From the NCBI GenBank assembly GCA_024180945.1, contig JAKSGN010000043.1, forward strand, positions 2,046,001 to 2,110,000: 64,000 nt of DNA, given 5' to 3'. Of this stretch, positions 22,808 to 34,187 are shown in pieces. The notes beneath the pieces were generated by a model, which saw only the letters and a program-made list of their open reading frames with translations, was not told where the DNA came from and searched no databases. Each line of letters starts with the position of its first letter. The first letter of the stretch is position 1. The position numbers and the translations under genes were made by a program. This DNA is from Macrophomina tecta (Eukaryota; Ascomycota; Dothideomycetes; Botryosphaeriales; Botryosphaeriaceae).

Positions 22808-25759
22808 ATGGTCTTTGCGATGAGCAGCCCTCGTGGCGCCGCGCCGCCGCCGCTGCTCCTGACGCTACTCATATTGCTGTCGTTACTGCTGCCGCCCCAC
22901 GCCACCACCGCCCACGGGAAGGCCCTGTGGGCCTCGTCACCAGCCACCTTCGAAGATGTGATTCGCCAGGCCTATCCGGTGGGGAACGGGAAGCTTGGCG
23001 GTGAGTCCTTTTTTCACTTCTCCATGTCTGGCCAGCACACGCGTGCGCCCGCCGCGCTTACCTCGATCATCCTTCGAAGCTTTTTCCCTCTTCCTGTACT
23101 GATTTGCCATGCTTCTCGGACAGCTTTGCCCTTTGGAGACACCGGCGCGGAGAAGGTCAGCTTGAACATCGATTCGCTGTGGTCAGGCGGTCCCTTCGAA
23201 GTTAGCGTAAGTGGTTTGATGTGGTCTCGCGGAATACGGCTTCCCTCCGGCCAATCGCCCCCGTTCGTCAGGTTTCATTACCGATGGAAAGTTTCCGCAC
23301 GGACGGTTCAGGCTCAATCATTTTCCTTTTGCTTGTCACTCCGAGCGACTTTTCTAGAACTTCTGGTTTGCGTGCGGGGAACCGTGTAGCTGTGACTGAT
23401 TGGGCCGATTGTTGCAGAACTACACCGGCGGCAATCCGACGAGCGAAAAGTTTCGCTTTTTGCCTGGCTATAGGGAGTGGATCTTCGAGAACGGGACTGG
23501 AAGTAAGGAAGGAATCTTGGGTGCCTGAGGCATGCGTCCACAAGTGCCGCGGGTGCTGATAACCTTACAGATATCACCGAACTCCTTGGGAGCAATGACA
23601 ACTACGGCTCCTACCGGGTTCTCGGCAACCTCAGCGTGACTATTGATGGCCTCGCAGACGTGTCTTCGTACAATCGGTCTTTGGACCTGAATACTGGAGT
23701 TCACACGACTTCGTTCCAATCGGGAGATGGGAGCGCCTTCACTACGAGTATATACTGTTCTTTCCCAGACCAGGTCTGTGTTTACTCGCTGAACTCTACG
23801 GATGTTCTTCCCGATGTAACCATTTCACTGGAGAATCAGCAAGCCGCTTCAGACCCGCAGAATGCAACATGTGGAGCTGGATACGTTCGTTTCACCGGTT
23901 TAACCCAGGCTGGGCCGCCGGAGGGCATGAAATATGATGCGATTGCACGACTGGTGGGCAGCAATGCAAACATGACAGTCTGCAGCAACTCTACATCGGG
24001 CGCACTATTAGTCCCGTCAGGGAGAAACTCCACTTATATTGTAGTCGTCCTTGCTGCTGGAACGAATTACGATCAGAAGAAAGGGAATGCTGAAAACAAC
24101 TATTCCTTCAAGGGCGAAGATCCAGGCCCAGAGGTCGAGGCCACGGTGGTGGCAGCGGCATCGAACGCCGAGTCTTTGCTTAGCCGGCATCTGGAGGATT
24201 ATCAGCGACTGACACAAGCATTTGTTTTAGATCTCCCTGACACACTTGGCTCCGCCAGTCTGGAAACATCCGAAGCCATTGCGCGTTACAACACTTCGAC
24301 CGATTACGGAGATCCCTTCGTGGAAAACCTGATATTCGACTACAGCCGCCACTTGCTGATAACGTCAGCTCGACCCGGCGTCTTGCCTGCAAATCTGCAG
24401 GGCAAGTGGAGCCAGACGCTATACGGAGCCTGGAGCGTCGATTACCATGCAAACATCAACATTCAAATGAACTACTGGCACGCGGACCAGACCGGCCTGG
24501 GTGAGCTGCAGGGCGGCCTGTGGGACTACATGGCCGACGCCTGGGTCCCACGAGGCACCAAAACAGCACATATGCTGTATGACGCACCTGGCTGGGTCAC
24601 GCATAACGAGATGAACATCTTTGGGCACACCGGCATGAAGAGTGACGCTGGCTGGGCCAACTACCCCGCAAGCGCTGCGTGGATGATGCAGCACGTCTAC
24701 GACCACTACGAGTACTCCGACGACGATTCCTGGTACGTAGCGCAGGGCTACCCGCTCATCAAGGGCGTCGCGCAGTTCTGGCTCTCGCAGCTCCAGCCTG
24801 ACGCCCGCTTCGCCGACGGCACCCTAGTCGTCAACCCGTGCAACTCGCCCGAACATGGCCCCACCACCTTCGCCTGCACCCACTACCAGCAGCTGCTCCA
24901 CCAACTGCTCGCCTACGTCCTCGACGCCGGCGCGCGCGGCGTCGAGACAGACGCCCCCTTCCTCGCCAACGCCTCCGCCGCGCTCGCCCGCCTCGACACG
25001 GGCCTGCACTTCACCGCGTGGGGCGGTGTAGCGGAGTGGAAGCTACAGGACGCCGGCTGGGACGTTGAGGGCGACACGCATCGCCACCTCTCGAACCTGT
25101 ACGGCTGGTTCCCGGGCTACAGCATTGCCGGCACAGCGGCGACCTTCCCCTCCAACACCTCCAGCAACATCTCCTCCTCCCCCGCCCCTAACAGCACCAC
25201 TAACTCGTCCCCCCAACCCTTCCACCCCGGCTACACAAACGCCACCATCCGCGCCGCCGTCTCCACCTCCCTCCTCTCCCGCGGCAACGGCACCGGTCCC
25301 GACGCCGACGCCGGCTGGGCCAAGGTCTGGCGCGCGGCCTGCTGGGCGCGCCTCAACGATGCTGCGAAGGCGTACGACGAGCTCCGGTACGCCGTGGCGC
25401 GCAATTTTGCGCCCAACGCGCTGAGCATGTACAGCGCGCATGAGACGCCCTTTCAGATCGACGCGAACTTCGGGTTCGCGGGCGCGGTGTTGGGCATGCT
25501 GGTCGTGGATTTGCCGGTCGTGGAGGGGCTGCCAGGTGGGAGTGGTGTGGCTGATGGGGTGAGGACGGTGGTGTTGGGGCCGGCGGTGCCCGGGGAGTGG
25601 GGCGGCGGCGGTGTGAGGGGGTTGAGGGTGAGGGGTGGGGCCGTCGTGGATTTTGGGTGGGATGGGGAGGGCGTGGTGAGGGAGGCGAAGGTGGTGAAGG
25701 AGGGGAGGGGTGCGTTGAGGTTGGTGAATAAGAGGGGGGAGGTGTTGGCGGAGGTGTGA
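22808..25759 (+). CDS. afcA: Secreted alpha-L-fucosidase, glycoside hydrolase family 95
   Basis: Exons 22808-23000, 23124-23206, 23418-23502 and 23571-25759 give 849 residues. The N-terminus has a strongly hydrophobic signal peptide ([15 protein letters not shown]) followed by [51 protein letters not shown], the usual opening of GH95. Catalytic features known from the Bifidobacterium AfcA structure can be matched: paired Asn in NINIQMNYW (about 415 and 417), the general acid Glu in [10 protein letters not shown] (about 548) and Asp in [10 protein letters not shown] (about 751). The family hydrolyses alpha-1,2-fucosyl or related galactosyl linkages by inversion. Many NxS/T sites fit secretion. 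A low-complexity Ser/Thr/Pro/Asn insert lies near residues 640-670. The end is Gly/Val-rich and codon-biased toward G, but no break is seen. The first ATG was chosen; the one at 22820 is also possible. Confidence 0.92.
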
Positions 25760-27879
25760 ATGAGTCGGGGTTGCGTGAGCTTGCGTCTCGATCGAACAGG
25801 GATGTCATCTCTTGCATATTTGTGCGCAAAGTCTTCATAGCAGGCTGAGTAGTCATCCGAGGACATTGTTGGTTGTGTTAGGTCAGCATTATCCTTCGGC
25901 GGGCGTCGTACCCGCTGACCTGTATTAACGGCTCGCAAGTCGAAAGACATTCCGGAATTGAGCTCGCTTAGATCAGGTTCCAAGAAAAAGGCGCTTTTCC
26001 TCCATTCTCTGTAAGCGAATCGAATTCAAGCGCTGCTTGTTGAGCTGCTGAGCGGCGTTTGTTGTCTGTCGAAGTATTCAAGCACGAAAACCCAAAGGCC
26101 TGTTCTTGAAATGAAGTAGTCCTAACAACATACACCATCAAGACCTCAGCGCCCGAGAGAAGACAAAGACCGCTGCCAAGGGGTCCGGAACCGATAATAT
26201 CATCGGGATGGAGATTGCACTGAGGTTCGGGGCTAGGGGAAAGGACACGGCCTTTGCCAGATTCGGATGATAGCATGAACCCATGACGGACTCTGATAAA
26301 CTCCGATAGTGCTCTTTCTTCTAAACCCTCGGCCAAACGATTGAAAGTTCAACAGAAGCGTTACCAATACATGGAATTGACAGAATGATGTCATTTGCGA
26401 AGAGTCCGACCCTATTGTGGCCCTTCGTCACCCGCACGTAAGACGAGACGTTCTAGAACAAAACGTTCAATATGAGGATTTACAGCTGGTGGAAATTTCC
26501 AAGGCTCGAATCATAATTATTCAGCAGCATAAAGCGTCCACTGCAAGAGAGTTACAGCAAAGGCAAAATCTTTCGGCGGATAAAAATTCCCCCCAATTTT
26601 CCTTCTCCTTTTTATTATACGCTACGGCCAATGTGAATGGGCCAGAAACAAATCCAAGATACCCTTGGAGCTTGCTTTGAACACGCCAGAAAACAAAAGG
26701 ACAACAACACTCGAGAAGAGGGGGAGGGGGGTCGTCGGGGGTGGCGGAAAACTTAACCGTATCATGTGCAGCAACCCGACATATCAAGCGTGTGTCTGCA
26801 ATTCTGGCAAGAAGTGCAAAGCCTTTGGTGGAAGTACCGCAAGTGCAGCGATCTCAGTATCCCATAGGGGTGAAGGTGGTAGTGTTCCGACTTCAGGTGG
26901 CTTTGGGAAAGTTTGGGAAGAGAATATTTTGAGTTCTCTTGATTCTTGGAAAGTGGAATAGAAGTTTAGTAGTCCTTGATGTTTGGCGCTGACGTTTGAT
27001 CAGTTTATCCTCAAATACAGGAGGGGCGTTGTTGATGTACAATGGTGCTCAGGAGAACGAGGGAGTAATAAATACAACATGAAGACCGTTTGAGTTTTCC
27101 AGGCAAACCCATTATACGGGATTTTCTTCGCCAAGCCACTGTTGTAAGTCTGCGCAGACTCAACGATGTACGAAACACATGATAGTGAAGGAGATCATTG
27201 TTCATTCTCTACCTCAAATGGTCGCGAGCCTGAAATGGCTATAGGAAATTAGCTTAGCTGTTTGGGGAGTTGGAGCACAAGCTTGTTCTCTTTTCTTTTT
27301 CTTTTTTTTTTTTTTTGTGGTGGGGGGTAATCATCTGCATTCAGCTGAATTTGATTTCCCAACTTTAAAACTTTATCTTTCAATTTGTCCCGTTGTGGTA
27401 CCTGAGCTTTTGTATCACAAAGGAACCAGGACGAAATGGCGGCTATCAATGGGATGAGGGTGAGGAAACAGTAACGGCGAAGCAAATGCTCTGGATGATT
27501 GAGTGAAAGGCCGACTCCGTTGGTATTATAGCATAAGCCTCAATCGTATGTGAACACACAGTGATGTCCTCAAAAGAACAGTCCATCATAGCCATAGGGA
27601 TCTCTTGTCGGCCCTCAATATCGTAAGCCTAACGTGAGTATTTTCACCCAGGGCTTCGAAGCAGATGTAGGCTTTCCAGCATGCCACTCATGCTCCTAGC
27701 TTGTGAGGTGATAGTTGTGAAGTGCAAAAAAGCCGCTCCAGGGATCATCTTGCGGCAACGTTTGTACTCTCCAACCATACGGAAAAGCAAACGGCGCCCA
27801 ACGCAGGTCCCCTCAACCAAGAGCAATCTCACCACAATCACAGACCCACCTCCGCCTCCTTCTTCGCACACCTCCCTCT
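25760..27879. other. Intergenic, about 2.1 kb, no supported gene
   Basis: This lies between the fucosidase stop and the decayed Apple-like gene. The longest frame (25968-26336, minus) begins with TTG, has no ATG until residue 21 and matches no family I know. A T-rich run lies near 27,295-27,316. The stretch is AT-richer than its neighbours and may contain eroded sequence. Confidence 0.4.
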
Positions 27880-29790
27880 TCGCTCGCCTCTTCTTACTCT
27901 TGATCTCACTACCCATGCACTTCTGGAGTCTTTCAAATTCGCACTCGCATATCTTAACTCGACCGAGTCTTTGAAGTAACCCGCATTCTCGCTCTGCGTG
28001 GCCCACTTTTAGCTGGCCGTTGAGTCGCAGCTGGACATGTATTCCTCGGGCGGGCCGTTTTTCTGGGCTCAATGAAGGTTGCTCGCCATCTTATTGCCGT
28101 TGCCATCATAGCCGCAGAGGATGAAGAACTTGCCGCCGCTGGCAGGCACCTTGTAGACAGTCCTATTGGGCGCCGGGCACGAGGCGGCGCTGGAGGTCGT
28201 GAGATAGCCGTCCCAACGGGCTACAGAGGCGGAGGAGGCGTGGAAGGTGGCTTCGGTGAGCTCGCGGGCGCCCCAGATGTTGTTGATCGTCTGCGCGGTG
28301 TCCGATGACGACCTCATGTGGCAGGTGCCGTTCGGGCTGGCATTGGGCGGGATGAGCCATGAGACTTGGTGGCAGTTAGCCGTGCTCTCGCACCGCTTGA
28401 AGAGGCGGCAGCCGGTACAGACGCGGCGACAGACAGCGTCGTAGCCGAAGGGGCACCAGTAGTGGCTGTTGATCCCGGGATGCCGATGATCGGAAGTCAA
28501 GAGTAGTCATTCCAGGAGCCGGCAGGGTCATCTGGTTCCGGCAGAACAAATTCGAGGCACCCGAGCCGGCGGCCGACAGAAGGGTGAAGCCGGCGTTGAT
28601 ACAAGTCGACAAGCGCGCTGTGGGAGTAACGACCTCCGCGTTCCGGACCGAACTGCCTGGCGGGGAGACAATCGTCGTGAACGTGTCAACAAATGTTTCC
28701 GTTGCCCTGATGCGAGGCGCAGTGAACAGGCTGGTAACTACGGGTGCATCGAAGACTGCAGTGCTGTGAACAATTAGTGTTACACCGATCTAGATCGTGG
28801 AGTTCTTTGCCATCACTATCAAGTAGTTCACGTTGTTCGCCAAGCGGGTTACGGTATCAACGAGAACTGAACGGGGTTACAGGTACACCGTGGATGTTGG
28901 CAGCAGCGTCATGGGAGATCGTAGAGCCGCAGTAAACAATGATGTAAGTCGTCGGCTATGCACGCTTGTAGAGCTTCCCCAGCTCCCTGTGCCGCAGCTG
29001 CAACCGACCGGAGTTGGACCAGGCGCAAGCTGACACAAGCCGAGTTGGTTGTTTGATGGCTTTTAGTGACTTCTGTGGCCGTCCTGCCATCGAACTGTAA
29101 CCAAGGAGTGACGATTACAGTTGGCCTCGTAATGACGCTTGTAGAGACTCCACATCGCGAAAACTGTTCGACGCTACAATCGACGCTACAAGGTGCCGTA
29201 GCTTTGGGCACAGGAAAGTCGGTTTTGATTGACGGCTTACTGACAGTGTGCAAGACCCGAGCAATGAGTACTGAGGTTGGGGTGGTGTAGGTGACTGTGG
29301 GGATATGTACATGCGTATACGTGAGTTGCCGAGTGAAACTGCCTCCAAGGTTGGTACCAAGGTGACTGGCCCAGCAGAAACGGTGCTCTGAGCCAACTTG
29401 AAGCAGAAAGGGATGGCCCCAATGAAGTTTTTGCCAACCGTTGCAACATCCCCGGAAGTATCTCAGCACTAAAAGCGCAACTCGGCGGACACCGGCTAAT
29501 TACAATGGCGCTGACCCAGCTTGTCGCACCTCCGAGGTCAAAACACTTGGAAACAGCAGTGAATCGTCCACCATTGGCGCAGCCAGGAACGGCTCTGCCC
29601 TGAACGAGGTCTGCGTGCAGACGTTCGGCAGCGTTGAGGTCAGAGTTACAGATGCCGGCAGGCGCAATAGCGAAGTTGACACAGGCTTGTGCATTCACTG
29701 AGCTAAGCTCCAATATAACAGCCGCAAGGGCGAGCAGAGAGGATGGTTTCTCAAACGTGGCCGAAATGCGTATAAAAGGTGTAAGAAAAA
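27880..29790 (-). pseudogene. Decayed secreted Thr-rich protein with Apple/PAN-like Cys domains
   Basis: Reading down the minus strand, coding-like pieces appear in changing frames. First is a signal-peptide-like stretch (SSLLALAAVILELSSVNA) followed by a Cys-containing region, with no ATG in frame (ATA stands where a start could be). Next come Thr/Val-rich stalk pieces with a repeated TSLFTA motif. Last is a GC3-rich Cys segment: CHQVSWLIPPNASPNGTCHM, then CPAPNRTVYKVPASGGKFFILCGYDGNG. This resembles fungal Apple/PAN-like repeats. The final frame runs past TGA (28069-28071) and TAA (28009-28011) into EEYMSSCDSTAS and YFKDSVELRYASANL, which looks like continuation of the same domain. Both stops could come from CGA and CAA by C-to-T change. 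Introns may explain some of the frame changes but not these stops. The family call is inference from Cys and aromatic spacing. Confidence 0.4.
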
Positions 29791-30899
29791 GCTCCGTCTC
29801 CGAGACCAACTCGGTCTCTCCCTGGTCGTGAATCAACGTCAGATGAACGTGCTATATTAGCATCTGTTGAGCAAATTCTTTTAGTCCACTGATTTGAATG
29901 TGTTAATCAACAGGTTTACGCAGTGGAATGTCCTGGAGAGCAGTTTTCGCGTTGCCTATGATTCCTTTTGGTGAAGTCATGTTCGACGGGGAAAACTCTT
30001 CTGACATTACACCAAGTATCTTGCTGAGCAGCTGAACGCGGGAATCGCGACTGGTTTCAGTGTAGGAGAAAGGCTCGCTCAGCCTTGGGACTGCACTCCT
30101 AAGACTGTAGTCCTGGAGGTTCGGCGATCTTTTGGGTTGATGAAAGAGAAGGCGATCCAAACACAAGGCTGCTACTGTAGGGTTGCTGTGGAATATTGTC
30201 GAATTCTCAATTATTGAGCAAACTAACATCGCCCTGAACCTGAGAGGCTATAACGTGAGGCAGGCACTTTGATGTTCGAGCGGAAGTTTTCCGATCGATC
30301 ACATGTCCCATTGCTGATGAAGAATTGCTGTTGAGTAATCCATCTTGCGATGGATCGTACGGAATCGGGTATTACCATCAAAGGGCGACAGACTATTCAC
30401 AATGGTAGTTTGAGTCGTGTGGGTGTTTCAGGAACGTGAACTTGCGTTAGAATCCATCAATTGAGTCGTGCTACGGATGAGGGTCGTCGATGGTGACGCA
30501 AGGACAAAGATGCTCACTTACCCCATCACAGCGGCGTGTGTCGTGAAACCCAAGAAAAGCTTGGTAAGGTAGGCCAAGGTTCTACCGGGTCAACCCAGAC
30601 CACATCACGGAAATTAGGCCGAAGATCGTAAGGGTTTCCCGACGCTTTAGGCCGAAGGAATGGTCTGCTGTCTCGCAGTCGAAAGAACCGACAAGTACTT
30701 GAGCAACACGCAAAGAAGAGCGTCAACAAGGTTGGCATTTGTGGACACCCGGATCCGATTGGACAATCACAACTGACATAATCAACAGTACCAGGTAATG
30801 CAAGATGTATGTGATGGCTAGAGAATGAATTGTCTTTCGGATATAATTTGATTAAGATCATGCAACAAACACTTTACTTACAGCATTCGATGCCCTCAT
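29791..30899. other. Intergenic, about 1.1 kb, possible gene debris
   Basis: On the minus strand an ATG-led frame at about 30741-30526 encodes a hydrophobic start (MPTLLTLFFACC) and ends at a TGA just before a strong donor-like GTAAGTGAG. Another frame (30229-29903) has a plausible C-terminal look. I could not join them in phase or recognise a family, so no gene is called. Confidence 0.3.
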
Positions 30900-32525
30900 C
30901 TAACCTTTGAAAGTGACGGTCTTCGTGTGCAAGAACTCCTCAAGACCCCATGCGGCATTGAAACGGCCCCAACCGCTCTTCTTGTAACCGCCATGCGGCA
31001 GCGTGGGCTCATCATGAACGCTCATGCTGTTGATGTGGACCGCACTGAAAGAAAGCAACGCGTCAGTAAATTCACATCGGAATATCGATCACGAGGAAAC
31101 TCACCCGCTTTCAATCTGCCTTGCAACCCTCAAGCCCCTTGCGAGATCCTTGGTGAAGACGGCAGCCGAGAGACCGTACTCAGTGTCATTAGCGATCCGC
31201 ACGGCCTCCTCCTCGCTTTCAACCGGAATCAAGCTAACACTCGGGCCAAAGCTCTCCGTCGCGTACAGATCCATATCCGCCCTGACGCCCTCGACAACAA
31301 TCGGCCTCAACCGCGTCTTCGAGATCTCGCCCGTCTCCGGGTGCTTCTCCTCGCTCTGGTGGTCGCCGTACACGACCTTCGCGCCCTTGGACACCGCATC
31401 CGCGACGAGCTTCCTATTCTTCTCCACGGCCGCGCTCTGAATTACCACGGGCGATGGGCCGGAGTCGAACTTCTCCAGGAAACGCTGAAGAGCGGGGCGG
31501 AACTGCTCGATGATGCTCTTGTGCACGAGGATGCGCTCTGTCGACATGCAGATCTGGCCGCTGTGCAGGAACGCGCCGAGGGCGGTCTGGGTCGCGGCGA
31601 CCTCGATATCCGCGTCGTCGAGGACGATGGCGGAGGCCTTGCCGCCCAGCTCCATGAGGCACGGCTTCAGCGCCTTGCCGGCCGTCGCGGCGATGATGGA
31701 GCCGATGCCTGTGCTGCCGGTGAAGTTGACCTTCTTAACCACGGGCGACGTGATCAATTGGTTCGTGATTGCAGGAGAGTCTTCGCGGGTGGTGTACAGG
31801 ACGTTCAGCACGCCGGCTGGCAGTCCTGCATCGGTGAAAATGCGGGCGATGTTGTGGTAGCAGCGCGGGCTGAGCTCCGAGCCCTTGAGGATGGCCGTGT
31901 TTCCGGCTGCGATGGGATAGAGGACGGACCTGATGCCCAAGATGTACGGTGCGTTCCTGAATCCCGGATATTACTTTCATGTTGCTAGTTTCCCCAAGCT
32001 GCTTTTGCTGTATAGGCGGCGAATATGACGTAATTTCACGGGCATATTAAAGAAAAAGAAAACAAAATTCACGTACCAGGGCGCAATGGCAAGAATGACG
32101 CCGTAAGGCTCCTTGAAGATGAGAGCGGTGCTGTCCTGTTCCTGAGTCGCGGGGATGGCTCCCATCACGCTGCTGATCCTGCCGGCAACGTCTCGGATGA
32201 GCTCGGCAGCGGTGGCTACGTTGAAGCCGGAGAACAGCGGGGCGGCGCCCGTCTCCTGGGCCATGGCGTCTTTGAAGTCATCGGCACGCTCATCGAGCAG
32301 GTCGGCGACCTTGTTCAGAATGGTGCGGCGAGCCTGGGGCTTGGTCTTGGACCAGGCCGGGAAGGCGTCTTGGGCGGCTTTCAGGGCGGCATCAACGTCG
32401 TCGGATGAGGCGGAGCTGCATGCCCACAGGTCCTTGTGGGAGGCGGGCGAATGGACGGGGAAGGTTTTGGAGGCGACTCTCTCCTCGCCGTTGATGAGGA
32501 GCGGGATGGTGGAAGAGGACGACAT
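30900..32525 (-). CDS. NAD(P)+-dependent aldehyde dehydrogenase (vanillin/salicylaldehyde dehydrogenase type)
   Basis: Exons 32525-32077, 31956-31105 and 31044-30900 give 481 residues, the normal length for this superfamily. Conserved parts: LLINGEERVASKTFPVHSPAS, KEPYGVILAIAPWNAPYILGIRSVLYPIAAGNTAILKGSE (cofactor pocket), VNFTGSTGIGSIIA, LELGGKAS-type region with the general base Glu near 252, the nucleophile in HSGQICMSTER (Cys near 286), and ESFGPSVSLIPV. The C-terminus HGGYKKSGWGRFNAAWGLEEFLHTKTVTF is characteristic of the bacterial and fungal vanillin/salicylaldehyde branch. It oxidises an aromatic or related aldehyde to the acid in the cytosol. No peroxisomal or mitochondrial signal is seen. 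Nothing in the immediate neighbourhood defines the substrate. Confidence 0.92.
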
Positions 32526-34187
32526 AGTGGGGGCGGGGTAGTGGTGCGGTCCGGTGTCGGGAGGGATGAGCAATGGTTTGGGCAGAGGCGAGGGGGAGGG
32601 AGGTTCTTATAGCGGTGCCACATATCGCCGGTTGCAATGGCTGTATTGTCTCAAGCACGTTGCAGGGCTGGCTGTGGCGGGACAGGCGGCAGGCCGGTCC
32701 TGGATTGAGATGCACGTTCATCCTCCGGGGCCCTGGAGCCTCAAACCCCCCGTCACAATTTCCGCTTCCTTCTCCAGAGGAAAGTCTCGGGATCTTCTTA
32801 CTTTTGTTACCAGTTACGGCGCATACAAGGCTTTGTATCTGTTTTTCTAATTGTGCCATGCAAGCTCGGCCGCGAGACGCGCGTAGATTGTGCCCCAGAA
32901 AAAAAAAACAACAGTACAACGGCGGGCGCAACATACTCTTCGCACGCCAAGCTGGTGCAGAGCCCTTGGTGGCAAAGCCATCAGCACAGCAGCTCTCCCT
33001 TCCTGAGCAAACTGCCGAGATTACCAATTGAGCGACGCCAATAGCGCGTCCAGAAGCTGTAGCGATCAGCTGGGAGCGAGCACGAGCATAGCAAAAGGTG
33101 GGGTCTCCAGCGACGGACTCGACCTTCGGGATTTAAACACCATCTCGCTAAGCTCCCCCCGCGCACGCCCACTTCCCGCCTGCTTACTAAAATCCTGCAC
33201 CCCCGTTGCCCACCAATTCCGCCATCTTACCCACCAAAGGGGGGCAGCCTTGCCAAGATTACATGTCGCGGACCAGTCCGCCATTGATGAGGAGTCTATC
33301 TACTAGCCCGGAAGAGCACCAGCCGGAAGCGGGTCATATGCTGCCGCTGCCTCGCCCTTCGATTCTCGTCTTGGACACAACGAGACTTAGATGCCAGCGC
33401 TATACCCCGTGGCCCATCGTGCAAAAAAAAAAAAAAAGCCTTTGCCTGCGACGCCCGCTCCAATCGGGCAAGTATACAGTGACGAAAAAGCACTTCGCCG
33501 GCCTTACTCCTTGCCAAAACCGTGCTAATCTTACCCACCGACCCCCCTCGGTGGGAACACTCTTATCGGCGGGTTCGGTGGGCAACAACAAGAAGGGGTG
33601 TGTGTGTGTGTGTATGTATGTGTGGAACACACAACCCCCCAAACACGGCTGCGACCAGCAGCCCTCCCGATCCAGCCCCGCCGCCCGCCCGGCTTGCCGG
33701 ATAGCAGCCACACTCACACCGCCAACTGTCCCAGCGCACTCCGGTCCGCGTACCTAGACGACCCGGACCGGGTCTATCCCGCAAATTGCTTCAGGGTGGC
33801 CGTCCTGCCGCTTTCGAGACATGCTCTTCTCATTCTGTCGCATGGTTTCCCCTCCCTCCCTTTTGCTTCGCGCCAGAATGTCTTTGTTGTGCAATGCCAT
33901 GCAGCAGCTTGTCGTTTCGTGCGGTTCCACACGTTGCGAGTCTGCCGCGTCTCATGGCTGCCGAGTTACAGGAGCCATTTCCATACTTTGCTGTGTGACA
34001 CGCTCTATAATTGTTCGTGGCCCGCCTAAGCAAAGCCAATGCCGCACATTTACCGCAAAGACTGGAGATAACAAAGACGACAAAAGTCCTGCCCAGCACC
34101 GGCTCGATGTCTCTAACCAATCATTATAGACATATTGAACAAGAAACCATATACACGAAAGCCCACACTCTCCTCTCCTCTGCTCCA
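32526..34187. other. Intergenic, about 1.7 kb
   Basis: This is the upstream region of the aldehyde dehydrogenase plus the 3' side of the EDEM gene. It holds an A run (about 33,422-33,437) and a GT-rich microsatellite (33,597-33,624). Short overlapping frames carry no family motif. Confidence 0.5.
33597..33624. repeat. GT-rich microsatellite
   Basis: An imperfect (TG)n/(TATG)n run. Simple repeat; no function inferred. Confidence 0.85.
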
